Shown here piece after piece: positions 26,201-37,719 of a stretch of DNA of 64,000 nucleotides; the first letter of the stretch is position 1; every line of letters starts with the position of its first letter. The notes below the pieces were generated by a model that was not told the origin of the DNA, did no database searches, and saw only the letters and a list, made by a program, of their open reading frames with translations. The position numbers and the translations under genes were made by a program. The DNA comes from Mesaphorura yosii (Eukaryota; Arthropoda; Collembola; Poduromorpha; Tullbergiidae). The stretch covers positions 62,001-126,000 of the forward strand of contig WIXG01000039.1 of NCBI GenBank assembly GCA_009869945.1, read 5' to 3'.

Positions 26201-27581
26201 CATTCTGCATTGTGTTGTGGCTGAAGAAAAGCCTAAGCTAAGCATATGCGAGTGTGAGCGAAGGACGGCCAATTAATTCTGAGAGCATCACAAAACTGGT
26301 GCGTGTTTCACGTTTGTATTGCAGCGCAGCTTAGCGTGGCATAGGCTAGTGTGCTATTATTTCAGATTGCAGACTGATTGCTTGGTTTGCTGGCTGGCTT
26401 GGCGTTTTGTCTCAAGTTCACGCTCAAGCGCAAAGGCTCCGACAGTCCAGTCCAGGCCAGTTCCACCTCACGCATGCACCAGACCTTGTTTACTGTGCCT
26501 TGTCGATGGAACCTGCCTCACGACGCTTAAAAGTGCAAGATTTTTGTTTGCATTTTGATCAGTCGGAAACTGGTTGAGCGGTAATGTGCAGTCGATGCGG
26601 TGCTGTGACCAACAAGCTTCGGAGAGTTTAGTTAGTAAGTTGGAGTTAATTAGGTTCTACAGTCAAAGCTAAGGTGCTGGAATTTTTCGCTCTGAACGTC
26701 GTTTAGGAACTTCTATTTTTATCATCGGACACCCGCTGTTAAATAATAGGTGGAGTTTAACATAGTCCAAGTTTGTGCTGTGAAGAAACTTTGTGTCCTT
26801 TAATTTTTTGTTATAGATGCATCGATTATCTGGTTTACTTAAGTCGTGACTGTGATTGTTCCCGGGTTAAGAAATCGTTTTATTGACCTGCACGTGGACC
26901 CCGAATGTCACGTTTTGTGTTGTCGCCAAACATAAACATTGCTGAATGCTAAAGGAGTTTCGCCTACCTGCGTGACTCAATGGACAATAGATTTTATCAC
27001 AGCTCGTGCCGACGTGCTTGCCTTGGCTCCAGTTTCAGTGCGGCGTAAAACCAGTTCTGGAGCTTCTCCAGTTGTCGCCGTCCTTCGTTAATTACAAGGC
27101 ACCAATTTAGTAGTACAATAGAAATTGCATTGAGGATTCTGCGCATTCGTAAAATTGAGCTGCTCGAGGACCGTGTCCAAGTCAGGATCCAGTCCAAGTA
27201 CAAGGAATCTCTTGCCTGTTTTAGTTGTTCAAGGTTAGAAACATTCTCATCTCGTTGTGCAATTATCGACGAGAACCTGAGAGCCAGTCCGTGTCTGAAT
27301 TCTGAGGGAACAGAAACCTGCCTCAAGAGTCTGCCGAGGGGCTGGTCAATATGACTGACACGCGAGACACGAGTAATAATGAAATATGCAGCGTATTGAG
27401 ACAATTTTTTGCTGGTGTGTCTTGCCGTTTTTGCAGGGCAGCTAATAATAAGAAGCGTGGTGCGAATTATACGAGCTATCATCGTCCACTATTTTAATTA
27501 ATCACATGTCTCACAAGACACATGCGTACAATGCAAAAGTGTATGAATAAACGAACTAATCATCCATTGTTTTCATTGCAG
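23225..27581. other. Intergenic region and AMT leader
   Basis: No gene is visible in this 4.4 kb. The AMT coding sequence begins exactly after an intron acceptor (TTTTCATTGCAG, ending at 27581), so at least one 5' UTR exon lies in this stretch. A possible leader runs from an initiator-like ATCAGTC near 26,560 to a donor at about 26,634 (TTA|GTAAGTT). That placement is tentative. A minus-strand open frame of 161 codons at 27482-26997 shows no domain and is not annotated. Confidence 0.4.
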
Positions 27582-29147
27582 ATGGACCAACAATCAAGCC
27601 CAGCGCCTGAAATGGCCGGAAATCACACAGATGCGTCTCCGAACTACAACTCGGGTGACATTGCATGGATCCTGACCAGTACAGCACTGGTTTTCTTCAT
27701 GATTCCAGGCGTGGGCTACTTCTACTCTGGAATGGCAAAGAGTAAACACGCGCTGTCACTAATTATGCTGAGTACCTGGTCAGTGGCTGTCGTTTCGCTT
27801 CAGGTTAGCTGATCCGGCTGGAAATGTGGAAAAACACAACAATGATTGTAGAAGGACACTGATAATTTGCCTGTCTGTTTAAATTTGCAGTGGTTCGCAT
27901 TTGGATATTCGCTGACGTTTAGCAGAACCGCGAATTTCATTATTGGCAATTTTGATAATGCATTCTTGATGAATATCAGAGACGGCCCTTCGCTCGTCAC
28001 GGACAAGATTCCAGATTTAGTATTTTGCATCTATCAATCAATGTTTGCTGCAATTACACCAGCTCTTGGTAGGTCCGTGATATTTTGGCAGTGCCAACTT
28101 TTAACATTTTATGCCTGAAGTATGTATTCTCTTCAAACAGCTATTGGCGCTGCAGCTGAGCGTGGTAGATTCTTCCCAACGCTCGTCTTCATCTTCCTTT
28201 GGACGACCTTCGTCTACGATTTTGTAGCTTGCTGGACGTGGAATCCCAATGGATGGAGTAACAAGATGGGAGGCCTGGACTTTGCGGGTGGTTCTCCAGT
28301 CCACATCGCAAGTGGTGGAGCTGCCCTGGCCTATGCTATCATCTTGGGTCATCGTGACTCTCCATCGCACACAAAACCGCACAACATGTCGAATGTCTGC
28401 TTGGGAACTGCCCTGATTTGGTTCGGATGGTTTGGGTTCAACGGAGGCTCGGCCCTGGCTGCAAATTCCCGTGCGGTGATGGCTGCCGTCGTTTCTAATT
28501 TGGCAGCGTGTGCTGGTGGGATTGTTTGGGCTCTTCTTGACTACCGCGTCGAGAAGAAATTCTCGCCACTCGGCTTCTGCTGTGGAGTCGTGGCCGGGCT
28601 GGTCACTATCACACCAGCTTCTGGTTACGTGTCTCCCGCATCGAGCTTAGCATTCGGCGTGATTGGTGCAATATGTTGCAATATCGCGATGAACTTGAAG
28701 CACTGGTGCAAGTATGACGATGCTCTGGACGTGTTTGCCGTGCACGGCTGTGGAGGAATTGTCGGGAACATTTTATGTGGAATTTTCGCGCAAAAAAGCA
28801 TTGCAGTGCTGGACGGTCAGGAAATCGAAGGTGGGTGGTTGGATGGAAACTGGATGCAGGTCGTGCATCAAGCGGTCGACTCGGTGGCGGCGCTTGGCTG
28901 GGCGTTCGCTGTCACATTTATCATATTATTCATCATGAACAAAATCCCCGGACTCAGTTTGCGCGCTCACATTAGCGTTGAGAGAAATGGACTGGATCAG
29001 GGCGAACTTGGCGTCTCTTGCTATGAGTACGTTGAGGACGTCAAGCTGTCAACGTCCAAGAGCTTTGGGGAACTGGTGACAATCAGCAATCCGAACGGTG
29101 CTACTACGAACGGGAATAGTAATCAGATCATTTCTGTGCACATGTAG
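27582..29147 (+). CDS. Ammonium transporter, fungal-MEP-like (Amt/MEP/Rh family)
   Basis: An integral membrane ammonium channel/transporter of the Amt/MEP family. Exons: 27582-27803, 27891-28068, 28141-29147, total 468 residues with the usual 11 hydrophobic spans. The extracellular N-terminus carries NHT near residue 14, a possible glycosylation site. The pore twin histidines are present: H188 in GGSPVHIASGG and H335 in VFAVHGCGG. The signature DFAGGSPVHI and the segment LWFGWFGFNGGSALAAN are complete, the latter with IWFGW in place of LWFGW. The wording, including GGWLDGNW, FIMNKIPGLSLR and the tail SCYEYVEDVKL, resembles fungal MEP permeases far more than the usual animal Amt or Rh proteins (from memory, not a search). 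It probably moves NH4+ across gut, epidermal or excretory epithelium. The start codon sits at an acceptor, so the leader is spliced. AATAAA lies at 29459-29464. Confidence 0.95.
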
Positions 29148-29921
29148 GAATGGTGGTGCACTGGTTTAACTTTACTTTGGCTTAAGACTGGAGTTTAAGT
29201 TTACGAGAGTTCTTAATGGACCTAAGTAAATGTCAGTTTTGGTTAATTGCAATGCATAATTGCGAATTACCTTGCTGAAGCTACAAAGAATTTAAGTTAA
29301 TTTTGCAATTTTCAAATCAAGTCTAAAACTTGCTGTCCCTCCGTGCAAAGTACGTATTTTTAACATTATGATGCACTGAATTTATTTGAGATCTTCTAGA
29401 GCTAATCACTATACGAGCTATAATGAAAACTGAACAAATACTTCAATTTAGAATTTTAAATAAATACAATTTTAAGGATTATCCTTTACTCTTTCTCCAA
29501 CTTCTTGCTGTACACTTTTTTTCAAAATCGCTCGTATTCCATCAAGGCCAGGCGAATAGTCAAGCTTTTGAATCGCAAATCCATGCGTCATCATCAGGAA
29601 TTAATCGGTCTAATTGAATAATGCCTGCTTTGAAATTGTCGCTCATCAAGATATTGAGTCTTAAATCTTTGATTATTATTAAGTCTTATTTCCTGTGGAC
29701 TCACTCAATCTAACCTCAACCTTGCCCAGCCACGGTCAAGGGCAATGTAAGAGGAGGGCAAAATGTGGACAGTGGCTGAACTTTGAACACAAGACCTTTT
29801 AAACTACATGGCCTGCCATACAATTATTAAAATGGATATGGACAAGTAATTAACTTCTGCTTCAATTGCTATTCTTTATTTAGCTGAAATTAAACGAATT
29901 GCTAGTTTAATAACAAATCAC
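29148..29921. other. AMT 3' UTR and spacer
   Basis: Carries the 3' UTR of the ammonium transporter with AATAAA at 29459-29464, then AT-rich sequence up to the chemoreceptor remnant. No coding sequence is seen. Confidence 0.6.
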
Positions 29922-31293
29922 GTGTCACAGGACGAAATTTTTGTAATTTTAGACATGCCAATTTACTTTTGCCTTTACACCTTGCTTACATTGGACTTGC
30001 ATCGTGTAGCAAAACGAGAAGTGTCACTGTCACGGACATTCTGCCAATCATTTCCGGAATATTTCTTAAGCTCCGCTCAAAGATTGGAATTTGAAGGTCT
30101 TCGTTCCAAAATGCTTGCTCTAAACACTCTGAAGACGATAAACTGGTACGTTTGGGCCACTCACTACATTCTTCACGCCATCACCTTCAAGTGAACCCAC
30201 GAACTCAAGGATACGCCCAAGTCCAGGCGCCCCGAAGCAGCAGCAGCTTCACTTTCGTGCCCCGCATTAAAGTGAAGTGCATCCTGAAAGTTGTGATTAC
30301 CGTCCACTACTTCTTTGCAGTGTATCTCGGCCTGTTTCTAATTTTCTTCCACTCCACCATTAAAAGTGGGAGCTTCCCATGATTATCGTCTTCCTGACGG
30401 GAATGTGCGTCACCATTCCGATGCACATTGAGCTGCTTCTGTACGGGCACATGGTCATGATGTTGCTCAATAAGAAACTGGATAAATTTATCGAGTGTAA
30501 GGAATTTGCTTATTCCTGTGCAATCTAGAATGCTTTCCTGTACCCCATAGCTCAGGCTGACAATTGTCCTCGATTTGCTCCGAAGGACGGACGACTGGAA
30601 AGCATGCTCTGCTCAATCAAGTGTACGGTCACCGTGCTGATTTTCTCCTGCCCAGTTTTACTTTTCGTTCTGAACGAGTTTTACGACCCACATACGACGC
30701 GTGTGTTCGTCGACCTTATTTCTGACTTGCTCGGAGTGCCGTGTTTGTGTAAGAGGCCGTGCTTGGAGCCGCGTACATTCATCTCACGTTGCTCGTCTTC
30801 AATTGGACAAACGGATGGCTGAATCATTACACGACGAATCCAAAAATTTCGACCCGTCCAGTCTGTAAACACTGGATTATGATTATTCATTGTAATTCAG
30901 CTGATGCACAACATTTTTTCCGACTATATCTACACGACTGGAGCGATTTTCACGGCAGCAGCCACCCGTATTTGGTGATAGCATCATGTTTGCCTTCATC
31001 AAGCTGTTCTTGATCCTGAACCCTGTTCTGACGTTCGTTCTGTCCATGATTGTGCTCGTTACGTTCGCCTGCATGATGAATGCATTCATGACAGGCCATA
31101 GAAGGATCACATATTCATCCAAGATTGAAAGATGCCACATGCGAACTGACGCACACTTTAAAAAATTTATACACTCGTGCCCGCCGATGAAATGGAAGCT
31201 TGGGACTCTCTTCCTGTCACTAACAAAACGTTTCTGACGGTGATCAGCGACTTTTCCGTTCCATGTTTAATTAATTTATTGCTTTTCTAAACA
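29922..31293 (+). pseudogene. Decayed 7-TM chemoreceptor-like gene
   Basis: A chain of hydrophobic fragments in shifting frames on one strand, best read as a dead gustatory/odorant-receptor-like gene of the host. Fragments: 29922-30191 (with LALNTLKTINWYVWATHY), 30191-30382 (IKVKCILKVVITVHYFFAVY), 30379-30496 (MIIVFLTGMCVTIPMHIELL), a likely 54-nt intron at 30497-30550, then 30551-30770 (TVTVLIFSCPVLLFVLNEFY), 30757-30880 (AAYIHLTLLVFNWTNGWL), and 30986-31293 (FAFIKLFLILNPVLTFVLSM, then SDFSVPCLINLLLF). The frame changes at least five times, and a TGA falls inside ITFK|THELK. The hydrophobic spacing suits seven membrane segments. The insect GR C-terminal TYhhhhhQF is not evident, so the family call is inference from topology and size. 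It ends about 50 bp from the GT92 gene. Confidence 0.55.
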
Positions 31294-31344
31294 AAACATT
31301 TGATCAGTCTCAATAAAATGGTCTCACGCTAAAAACATTAAAAG

Positions 31345-32971
31345 TTACTTCAATAAGTTATCTATGTCTAAATCACAGAGTTGAGAATGTTGCTTTAGCT
31401 TTTGCAAGACAATTCTAGCTAAAAGGTCACGAAATCTGTCCGCAGATTTCTCGATCAGTCTACCGCTGCCGACGACCACATCTGACTTACTGAATACACG
31501 GTGCTTATTTTTTGTTTCACGGTAATGGTGAAGGTAGCCAATTTCAGGCAGAACCGTGTGCATAAATGTCCCTGGCTTGGATTCGAGAAGATAATGCACG
31601 CCAGCTTTACGCACGAGATTTGGCTGGACAATACATTTGGATCGTTTGTACGGCTTCCACAATTCCTCCTCGCGGATGAATTTCGAGATCACTAATTTCC
31701 GCTTCATTGCACCTTCCAGCTGAGTACTATTATTGGAAACATTCACATTCAATTCTGTCTCCTTGAGAAACTCATTTTTAAGGAAGAAGCCGTTGCGAAA
31801 CACAAATGCAGAAATCTGAGCTTCTGGCGGCGCTCCTGCCCCTTCAAGAATTTGTTCAAACATCTCTGTGTAGTTGGCCGCAATGCTCGGCATGATCATC
31901 TCGTCAAAATCGACGTTCAGAAGGAATTTTGATCTTCCACGGTATCGAAGCACGCATTCATTCGTTTGCGTTCCTTGGCTGTGGACTGGAATATCGACGT
32001 AAGGCGTGAACACTGGACTCCAGTTCAAAACTACGACTTCTGCGTAAGTCCGCATCAGACACGAAGTCTTCGGACCAATTGTCTCATTGTAGAATGTGAA
32101 GGACTGAACTCCCATGAGTTTGTAAAATTCTATCCACTCCAAGAACTCCAGTGGTTTGTCGTAGTCGAATACAGGCTGAACGCAGAGCGCAAATTCAAGT
32201 TCAGGAGTCTTAATTGCCTGATAACTGATGTGAAACAAATTTTCAGGAAATCCGAGATTCGGCATGTTGACTGAGACTGAAATGTACGTTGGAATGATGC
32301 AGTCGGTTGGAAGAATTGGGCAGACGACGAATGAACCTCTGAAATAAACGAAACATAGTTTTAATCGAACGTAACTTGCATTGGAGCTGCAAAGTGGCTT
32401 ACGCGTAAGGATATTCGCTGAGCGCATACTCCACGGTTTCAATGTATCCAGCATGGTTTGTAAGGAATTGCTCCTCCTGGTCGTAGTACTGACAAAATAT
32501 GCTGAGACTGGACTTTCCATTTGCAGCGCCACCAACGATCTTCACCGACTGCGTCTCTCTGAATAAGCCAAAATACATGTTAATATTTATTTCATTTCAC
32601 TGGCAGTAAATACTAAATACTGAAATATTTCGGCGAGTTTACCGATCAAAATATGCAGAGTACAGGTACAACTTTTCCGGTTCATCCGTGATTCTCTGAA
32701 AATTGACTTTCTCGGGTTCCGCCGTTGTACCTTCGCGTCCGTTCCTATATTTAGTCCTGTTGTGTTCGTCTTGCAAATGCCTATTTATAGCTGCAATGAG
32801 CATGGATTCTTCTCCGAAGCAAACTTTTCTACGCTCGTAAGTTCGCTGAATCAGCAGATTTTGTTGGTGCCAAGAAATTAACTCAAACACGGTGAAATAC
32901 ACGACTGTGCTTGACACAATTAAACTGAAGACCTGTAGAAGGATCCGAGGGCGGGATAATTTTGCGAGCAT
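31345..32971 (-). CDS. GT92 (DUF23) family glycosyltransferase, type II membrane protein
   Basis: Glycosyltransferase family 92, Golgi enzymes. Studied relatives in worms and vertebrates transfer galactose to N-glycan or pectic-type acceptors. Exons: 32971-32643, 32558-32403, 32338-31345, total 492 residues. A short cytoplasmic tail and signal anchor lie at about residues 8-28 (RILLQVFSLIVSSTVVYF), followed by a stem. The catalytic part includes LCVQPVFDYDKPLEFLEWIE, the metal-binding DXD-like NVDFDEM, and a C-terminal IGYLHHYRETKN. These are DUF23 landmarks. Potential N-glycosylation sites (NYT, NNS) are present. The substrate cannot be told from sequence; galactosyl- or fucose-capping activity is possible. 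It converges with the chemoreceptor remnant. Confidence 0.88.
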
Positions 32972-34330
32972 TGTTTAGTTGCCTGTCACTGCGCGCTGAC
33001 TAAACAACACTAGACTAAAAACTAAACTGACGCACGTGGTGCTCACATTTTAGAGGAGGTCATAGAAGCTTCAGTTTCGTAGTTGATTCGTACAAGAAGA
33101 GTGCTCGTAACTGGCTTGCTGACGAACAACTACACTATAAGCAATCACTTTCGAAACTGAATTCTCTTTGGAGGAGGTCTTCTGATTAGTGATAGCTGCT
33201 GCTGTTGGTTGCAGGAAGATGAAGAGTACACTACTGGAGTTAAAAATAAATGTCCGTCCCTGACTGACTCGACTACGTGATCATCACATTCCGTATTCCA
33301 TTCCGTTCCGAGTCTGGCTTCCTTTTCGTGTCGTGTTTTTCTGCTTAAATTGGCACTCAATAACACTTAGCGAGGTTCAGATGTGATAATTGACGCTGCT
33401 TATGCGAATGAAACGGTAACTGTTGTAGTAAATATCCGATATCGAAAATCGTTATTTGGCGTGGAGTGGGCAGTTGTAATTGCAGTTTAAATACTTATAT
33501 TCCATGATAAAAAAAGAGACGAATTCAACACCCAACGAAGCCGGCAAGCTACTCACGCAGGCTTATTGGATGTCTATCTTGTGAGTTATGCGTTACCGTT
33601 AAAAAGCTATCACTTTCAGTCTTCACCTCTTCGCACTACAAAACTGATAACAGCGAGGTGTTGACAGTCGGCGTATCGGTTCATATCTCTAAAGTTTGAG
33701 CGGTACCAATGAGAATATTATTTTTGTGCTCCAAAAGCAATAAAGCCAATTTATTTGCTGAAAATATGCGTCTGCACGCGCGAATGCTAGGAGGCTTGTC
33801 GGTACCTCTGAGTCTGGTGTCAAGATCAATTTTTCAATCTTTTTATTTCTACGTCTACCAAAGAACTGACTTCTAACGGTCCCATAAAATCATAAATAGA
33901 AGCATCTCTAATTACGCCTCTTTCTGTCGCTGATCTCATGTCTTCTCAATTCTGCATATTTCGCTGACACTGTAACTGCTGACATTGGACCTGATACGTT
34001 GGCATACTGAGGTGTCCATGCGATAGCATTTTCTCAAGTAATTGTTATTACTTCAGTTCAGACTCAGCATAATTTTATTAGTGTAAGGAACAAGTTTATT
34101 AGCACTCATTTGTTCTGCGTCAGCGGCACGGTAAAGCGTTCTTCTGGCTTATGCTAATGCTGGCGTGGTAGAATTGTTGTGCATCGACTAAGCCAATTTG
34201 TAGTTGTAGCTAATTTACTCAATTAAAATAAATGCAATGTAATTACAATGCTGCACTACACTTTAGATAATTTAGAGCCAATTCGTATGGAGCAAAATGA
34301 AGTCGCACGATTAATTAGCGACTTGCGGGT
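32972..34330. other. Intergenic spacer
   Basis: Promoter side of the GT92 gene and 3' side of the lectin gene. AT-rich with short open frames only. I see no gene, repeat or RNA structure that I can support. Confidence 0.5.
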
Positions 34331-35047
34331 TTAGTCGATCATTACAAGATTCCAGTGTTGGCTTCTGTCTTCCGGTGCCTCGTCAAACAGCTGCACTTGC
34401 TTTTCATGGCTGGAATTAACGCATGAATGATAAATAGGCAATGATACGGTGAAGCTACAGTCAAATGCCATACCAACTTACCCCATGCTTCGAATGCATT
34501 TCCCATTCTCAACATTTCTCAGCAACACGCCGCCATCAACCTGCACAAATTCCCATTGCTGACTGGCAGTGCCATTAAAGTCCTACAAGAGCGCACAAAC
34601 AATTTAACAGCTTTACTCGTGACTTACGAGCATTTACTTCGAATTCATCCAACACACCATCAAAATAACACCTTCCTTGGGATCATAGTCGATTGTCAAC
34701 ATGGCGTCGTTCTTCTTTGCCGGGACCAGATTGGCAAGACGAAAACCAGAGCCCTCTTGGTTGATATTGAAGTGCTGATTGTTAGAACCTCCGTAATGGT
34801 AGCTGATGAGTTTGCACTTCTTCTTGCCACCACCGCCGGTAGCGTCAATGCACTGCAATTAAGAGGTTTCTTATGTTAAAAATATTGTGACTGAAACTCG
34901 GACGAGTAAGAACTTACGTTTCCATCAACGCAGCTCATAATTTTGTAGGTTCCAGATGCAAGTTGAATAGCTGCAACAAAAATTAGCCATATTGTCCAAG
35001 AAATTCTTTGTAGATGGAAGATTTTGTCAGTATGATTACTTACACAT
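34331..35047 (-). CDS. Small ricin-B-type (beta-trefoil) lectin, cytosolic
   Basis: A compact R-type lectin-like protein of 143 residues, about one beta-trefoil. Five exons: 35047-35044 (only ATG plus T), 34970-34918, 34852-34658, 34582-34482, 34409-34331, all in phase. The three repeats show the QxW/QxF signature once each: NQHFNI, SQQWEF, SQHWNL. The repeats begin LASGTYKIMSCVDGNCIDAT, end LVMID, and contain GGVLLRNVENGKCIRS. There is no signal peptide, unlike animal R-type lectins, which are usually parts of secreted or Golgi proteins. The layout recalls cytosolic fungal ricin-B lectins used in defence against predators. A sugar-binding role is inferred from the fold, and the target is unknown. 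The 4-nt first coding exon is unusual but has a good donor (T|GTAAGTAA). Confidence 0.82.
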
Positions 35048-36482
35048 GGTGCCTGTAGAATTTCGCTTAAGCTTCTGCTCCTGAAATTGTATCTGTCCTT
35101 TGCCTATCCTGTCCCGTGTGTCAATGCCGGTGTTAAAATACTAAAAGTACTGCAGTGTATACAATTTCCAGCTAATGCCAACTGAGTGATTGCAATCGCT
35201 TTGTCATTGAAATTCCTGTCAGACCTTATCTATCTAACCAGCCATGAATGAAATTAGAGCAAAGGTGTAAAGGTACCAGTCGGTATCTGTTTCATTAAGC
35301 CTGGCCCGGAAATCTTATCTCTTCCTGCATTAGCACATATGGGCGGTGGGGTGGTGTGACTTAATTATTTGCAGTTACAGTCATAATCGTAAATCATGAA
35401 TCCTAAAGTCATTCAAACCACGACAACTCACCCAGTAATCGCAAACCATTAGTTTCGAAATCTACTCAAATAGAAGAGCGCATTGCTCAAGCCGCGTGCG
35501 ACATGGGTGGGGCCGGTCAAACAGTGAAGCATCCAGAAATGACTGGGAACTGCGAGCCAAAACCAGCATGCCACCAGTATAAGCAAAACGAAATCAGCAA
35601 CTTCAGCCTGAGTCCATGCTAATTTCTGCCAACTTAAACTAATTCCACGCCCACTTGTAAATAGCACGCCCTTATCTATCAATGAACATGTGGTTTTATC
35701 CAATGTGAATTTAATGTCGTATGGGTAAGTGATCCGATACGCGATTACTCTGATACGTGAATTGTGAGTGATTAGAATCATGGTGGTCCGTCTGTCGACC
35801 ACATTGTCAACATTTAATCTGACTGTGGACCAAGATAATTTGTTGAAACCAGGGAATTCAGAAAAGAGCCTCCCTTCTTGTGCATGAGATGCATGTTGCT
35901 GGATTACGGATACGTGTCTACTGTTGACGTCGACGAATTTCGGAGATTTTACTTTGCAACCTGGTTGTCTGATTGTTCAAGTGCTTCTACTTTTCGAATC
36001 ACTTATGACACTTTGACAGACGAAATCACGTATTGAAACTGTTTCATTGTTTACATAAGTTGTGATTTCCTGCAAATTAAATCGGCGTGCATCGCCACGT
36101 AATACGTGGAAGTTGCTAAAATTGTCAATTACTGAAGACGCTGCCAAAATTTGGGTCTAGTCAGTAGAATTTTGGACAGCCGACAGCCAGCTAGTCTTCT
36201 AGCATATACAAGCAATAATGGAGATTATTCTTTATCTGTTTGCATTTCCTGGTTTACGTATGCAATGTAAATCGAAACAAATTCGCAAGTAATGTTTATG
36301 CTCTCTCACGAAGTTCATATCTCGTTTCTTTTCTTATCACATCCTCAAACTGCAAGTCGTACTCGCGATCATTCACACCATAAACCAACCGTTGGAGGCA
36401 GCATTTCAGCATCAGTCTTGTCGTATTCTTACAGCACGTTCCAATTTTAGTGTTGCAAGTGGCACGATATATTCCGGCCACC
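35048..36482. other. Intergenic spacer
   Basis: Between the divergent lectin and C1-RhoGAP genes. No gene is recognised. A possible intron acceptor (TTCCAATTTTAG, ending 36449) lies 33 nt before the RhoGAP start codon, so a non-coding or further coding 5' exon of that gene may lie here. Confidence 0.45.
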
Positions 36483-37569
36483 ATGTTTAACACTTTATCC
36501 ATTCAATCGTTCAAATCCACGTCGAAACCCTCCTCCGAGTCTCAATTATTCTCGAAAGTCTTTGCAGATTTTAATCTCAGCCCGACAGTAACCGCTATCA
36601 AATTCGATACTTTCCACAATCTGATACAAAGGACACAATTTAAGCCGAAAGCTTGTCTTGTGTGTTTGAGACCAATCAAATGTGGTGTCGAGAGCGCGAA
36701 ATGTGTGGACTGCGGGTTGCATTCCCACACAAAATGCGAGCGATATCTATCCATCATGTGCATTGAAAGACAGGTAAGAAGAACAAACAATGCGGATCTT
36801 TCCACCAAGTAGGGCACGAAAGTTAAGATGTCGAATTCCTTGCATTCACTGTATTGTAGCAATTCAAGCCTCGCAATTCTTGTCGATCGAAGAAGTTCAG
36901 ATACCCTAGCAAGCCGCCTTTCATACCACCTCCAATTTTGCACTTGGTCAACGAGATTGAGCTGAAGATTGAATCCGGACTGTATTGCCTTCCAATTAAC
37001 AACCCAGCAGGAAAGGAAGTCATTAGTGGCATTCTCAGAAAATTCTACCTAAAAAAACCGCAGCATCTGAGGCGATACGACGTGCATGTCCTGTCAAACT
37101 GCCTGCTGCAAGTTCTGAGAGAATTGCCAAGCCACTTAATTAGACATTGGCAAATTTCGAGAAGTGTGGGAGCAGGATCAGGACCACCCTGTCTCAAGTT
37201 GGATCTGGAAGCGCTGCCAAAGCCAAACAGGAATGTACTAATTTTACTTCTGCTACACTTGCAATAGTAAGTTGCTTATCAATTCAGGGCTAGGACTAGG
37301 TTGCGCATTCTCCATCGTATTTGGCTTAACATAAAAAAATATTTGACAGCATTTCTCGACAAGAGGAGTCCAGGATGAGCCTGAAGGTGTTGGCTGCAAT
37401 ATTTGCTCCAATCTTGATCGAGAATGAAACCTATCCTTCTTTAGCAGATAACACAAGGCAGAGCCAAGATCAGAGACGTGAATTAGCAGAAATAGCCGCA
37501 CAAAACCTGCTACTTGAGCTCTTGGTGCTTGATTCTGAATATCTGCTCAATGTGTTCCTAAATTCTTAA
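36483..37569 (+). CDS. C1-RhoGAP protein, RACGAP1-like, arginine finger replaced by Cys
   Basis: Domain order C1 then RhoGAP, as in the C-terminal half of RACGAP1/MgcRacGAP (fly tumbleweed), which acts in cytokinesis. Exons: 36483-36773, 36860-37266, 37350-37569, total 305 residues. The ATG at 36483 has a strong context (GCCACCATG). The C1 zinc ligands are complete: H45-x12-C-x2-C-x12-C-x2-C-x4-H-x2-C-x7-C. The RhoGAP domain begins PPILHLVNEIELKIESGLYC. Where active GAPs have GLYR, this has Cys at residue 140, so the catalytic arginine is gone. LPKPNRNVLILLLLHLQ and LAAIFAPILI match the rest of the fold. The N-terminal coiled coil of RACGAP1 is missing or lies in unseen exons. It is probably a diverged, GAP-dead paralog that could still bind a small GTPase. 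AATAAA is at 37659-37664. Confidence 0.85.
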
Positions 37570-37619
37570 AGGAGTATGCAAGCTTAAACAATTTTTATAC
37601 TCGGTAAGCTTGTGATTTG

Positions 37620-37664
37620 TTTATTTTGTACAACCGAACTTACATTTTGTAGTAAAGTAATAAA
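37620..37664. promoter_or_regulatory. Crossing poly(A) signals of two convergent genes
   Basis: TTTATT at 37620-37625 is an AATAAA for RPB6 (minus strand). AATAAA at 37659-37664 serves the C1-RhoGAP gene (plus strand). Each signal lies beyond the other in its own direction, so the two mRNAs should overlap tail to tail by at least about 40 nt plus the cleavage offsets. Confidence 0.6.
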
Positions 37665-37719
37665 AATCAAAGTAATTGCTGGGGCTGACTGCAACAAACT
37701 CAACGAAGCCAGAATTCGC

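Noticed and set aside
26997-27482. Minus-strand open frame of 161 codons upstream of the AMT gene
   Set aside because: Arg/Leu/Ser-rich without any motif; it covers the expected 5' leader of the AMT gene.
29922-31293. An intact multi-exon receptor with micro-introns
   Set aside because: The frame changes occur inside hydrophobic segments without GT-AG pairs at the junctions; only one intron (30497-30550) is convincing.
36542-36943. Minus-strand frames opposite the C1 domain
   Set aside because: They are shadows of the C1-RhoGAP exons, whose zinc ligands and splice phases are unambiguous.
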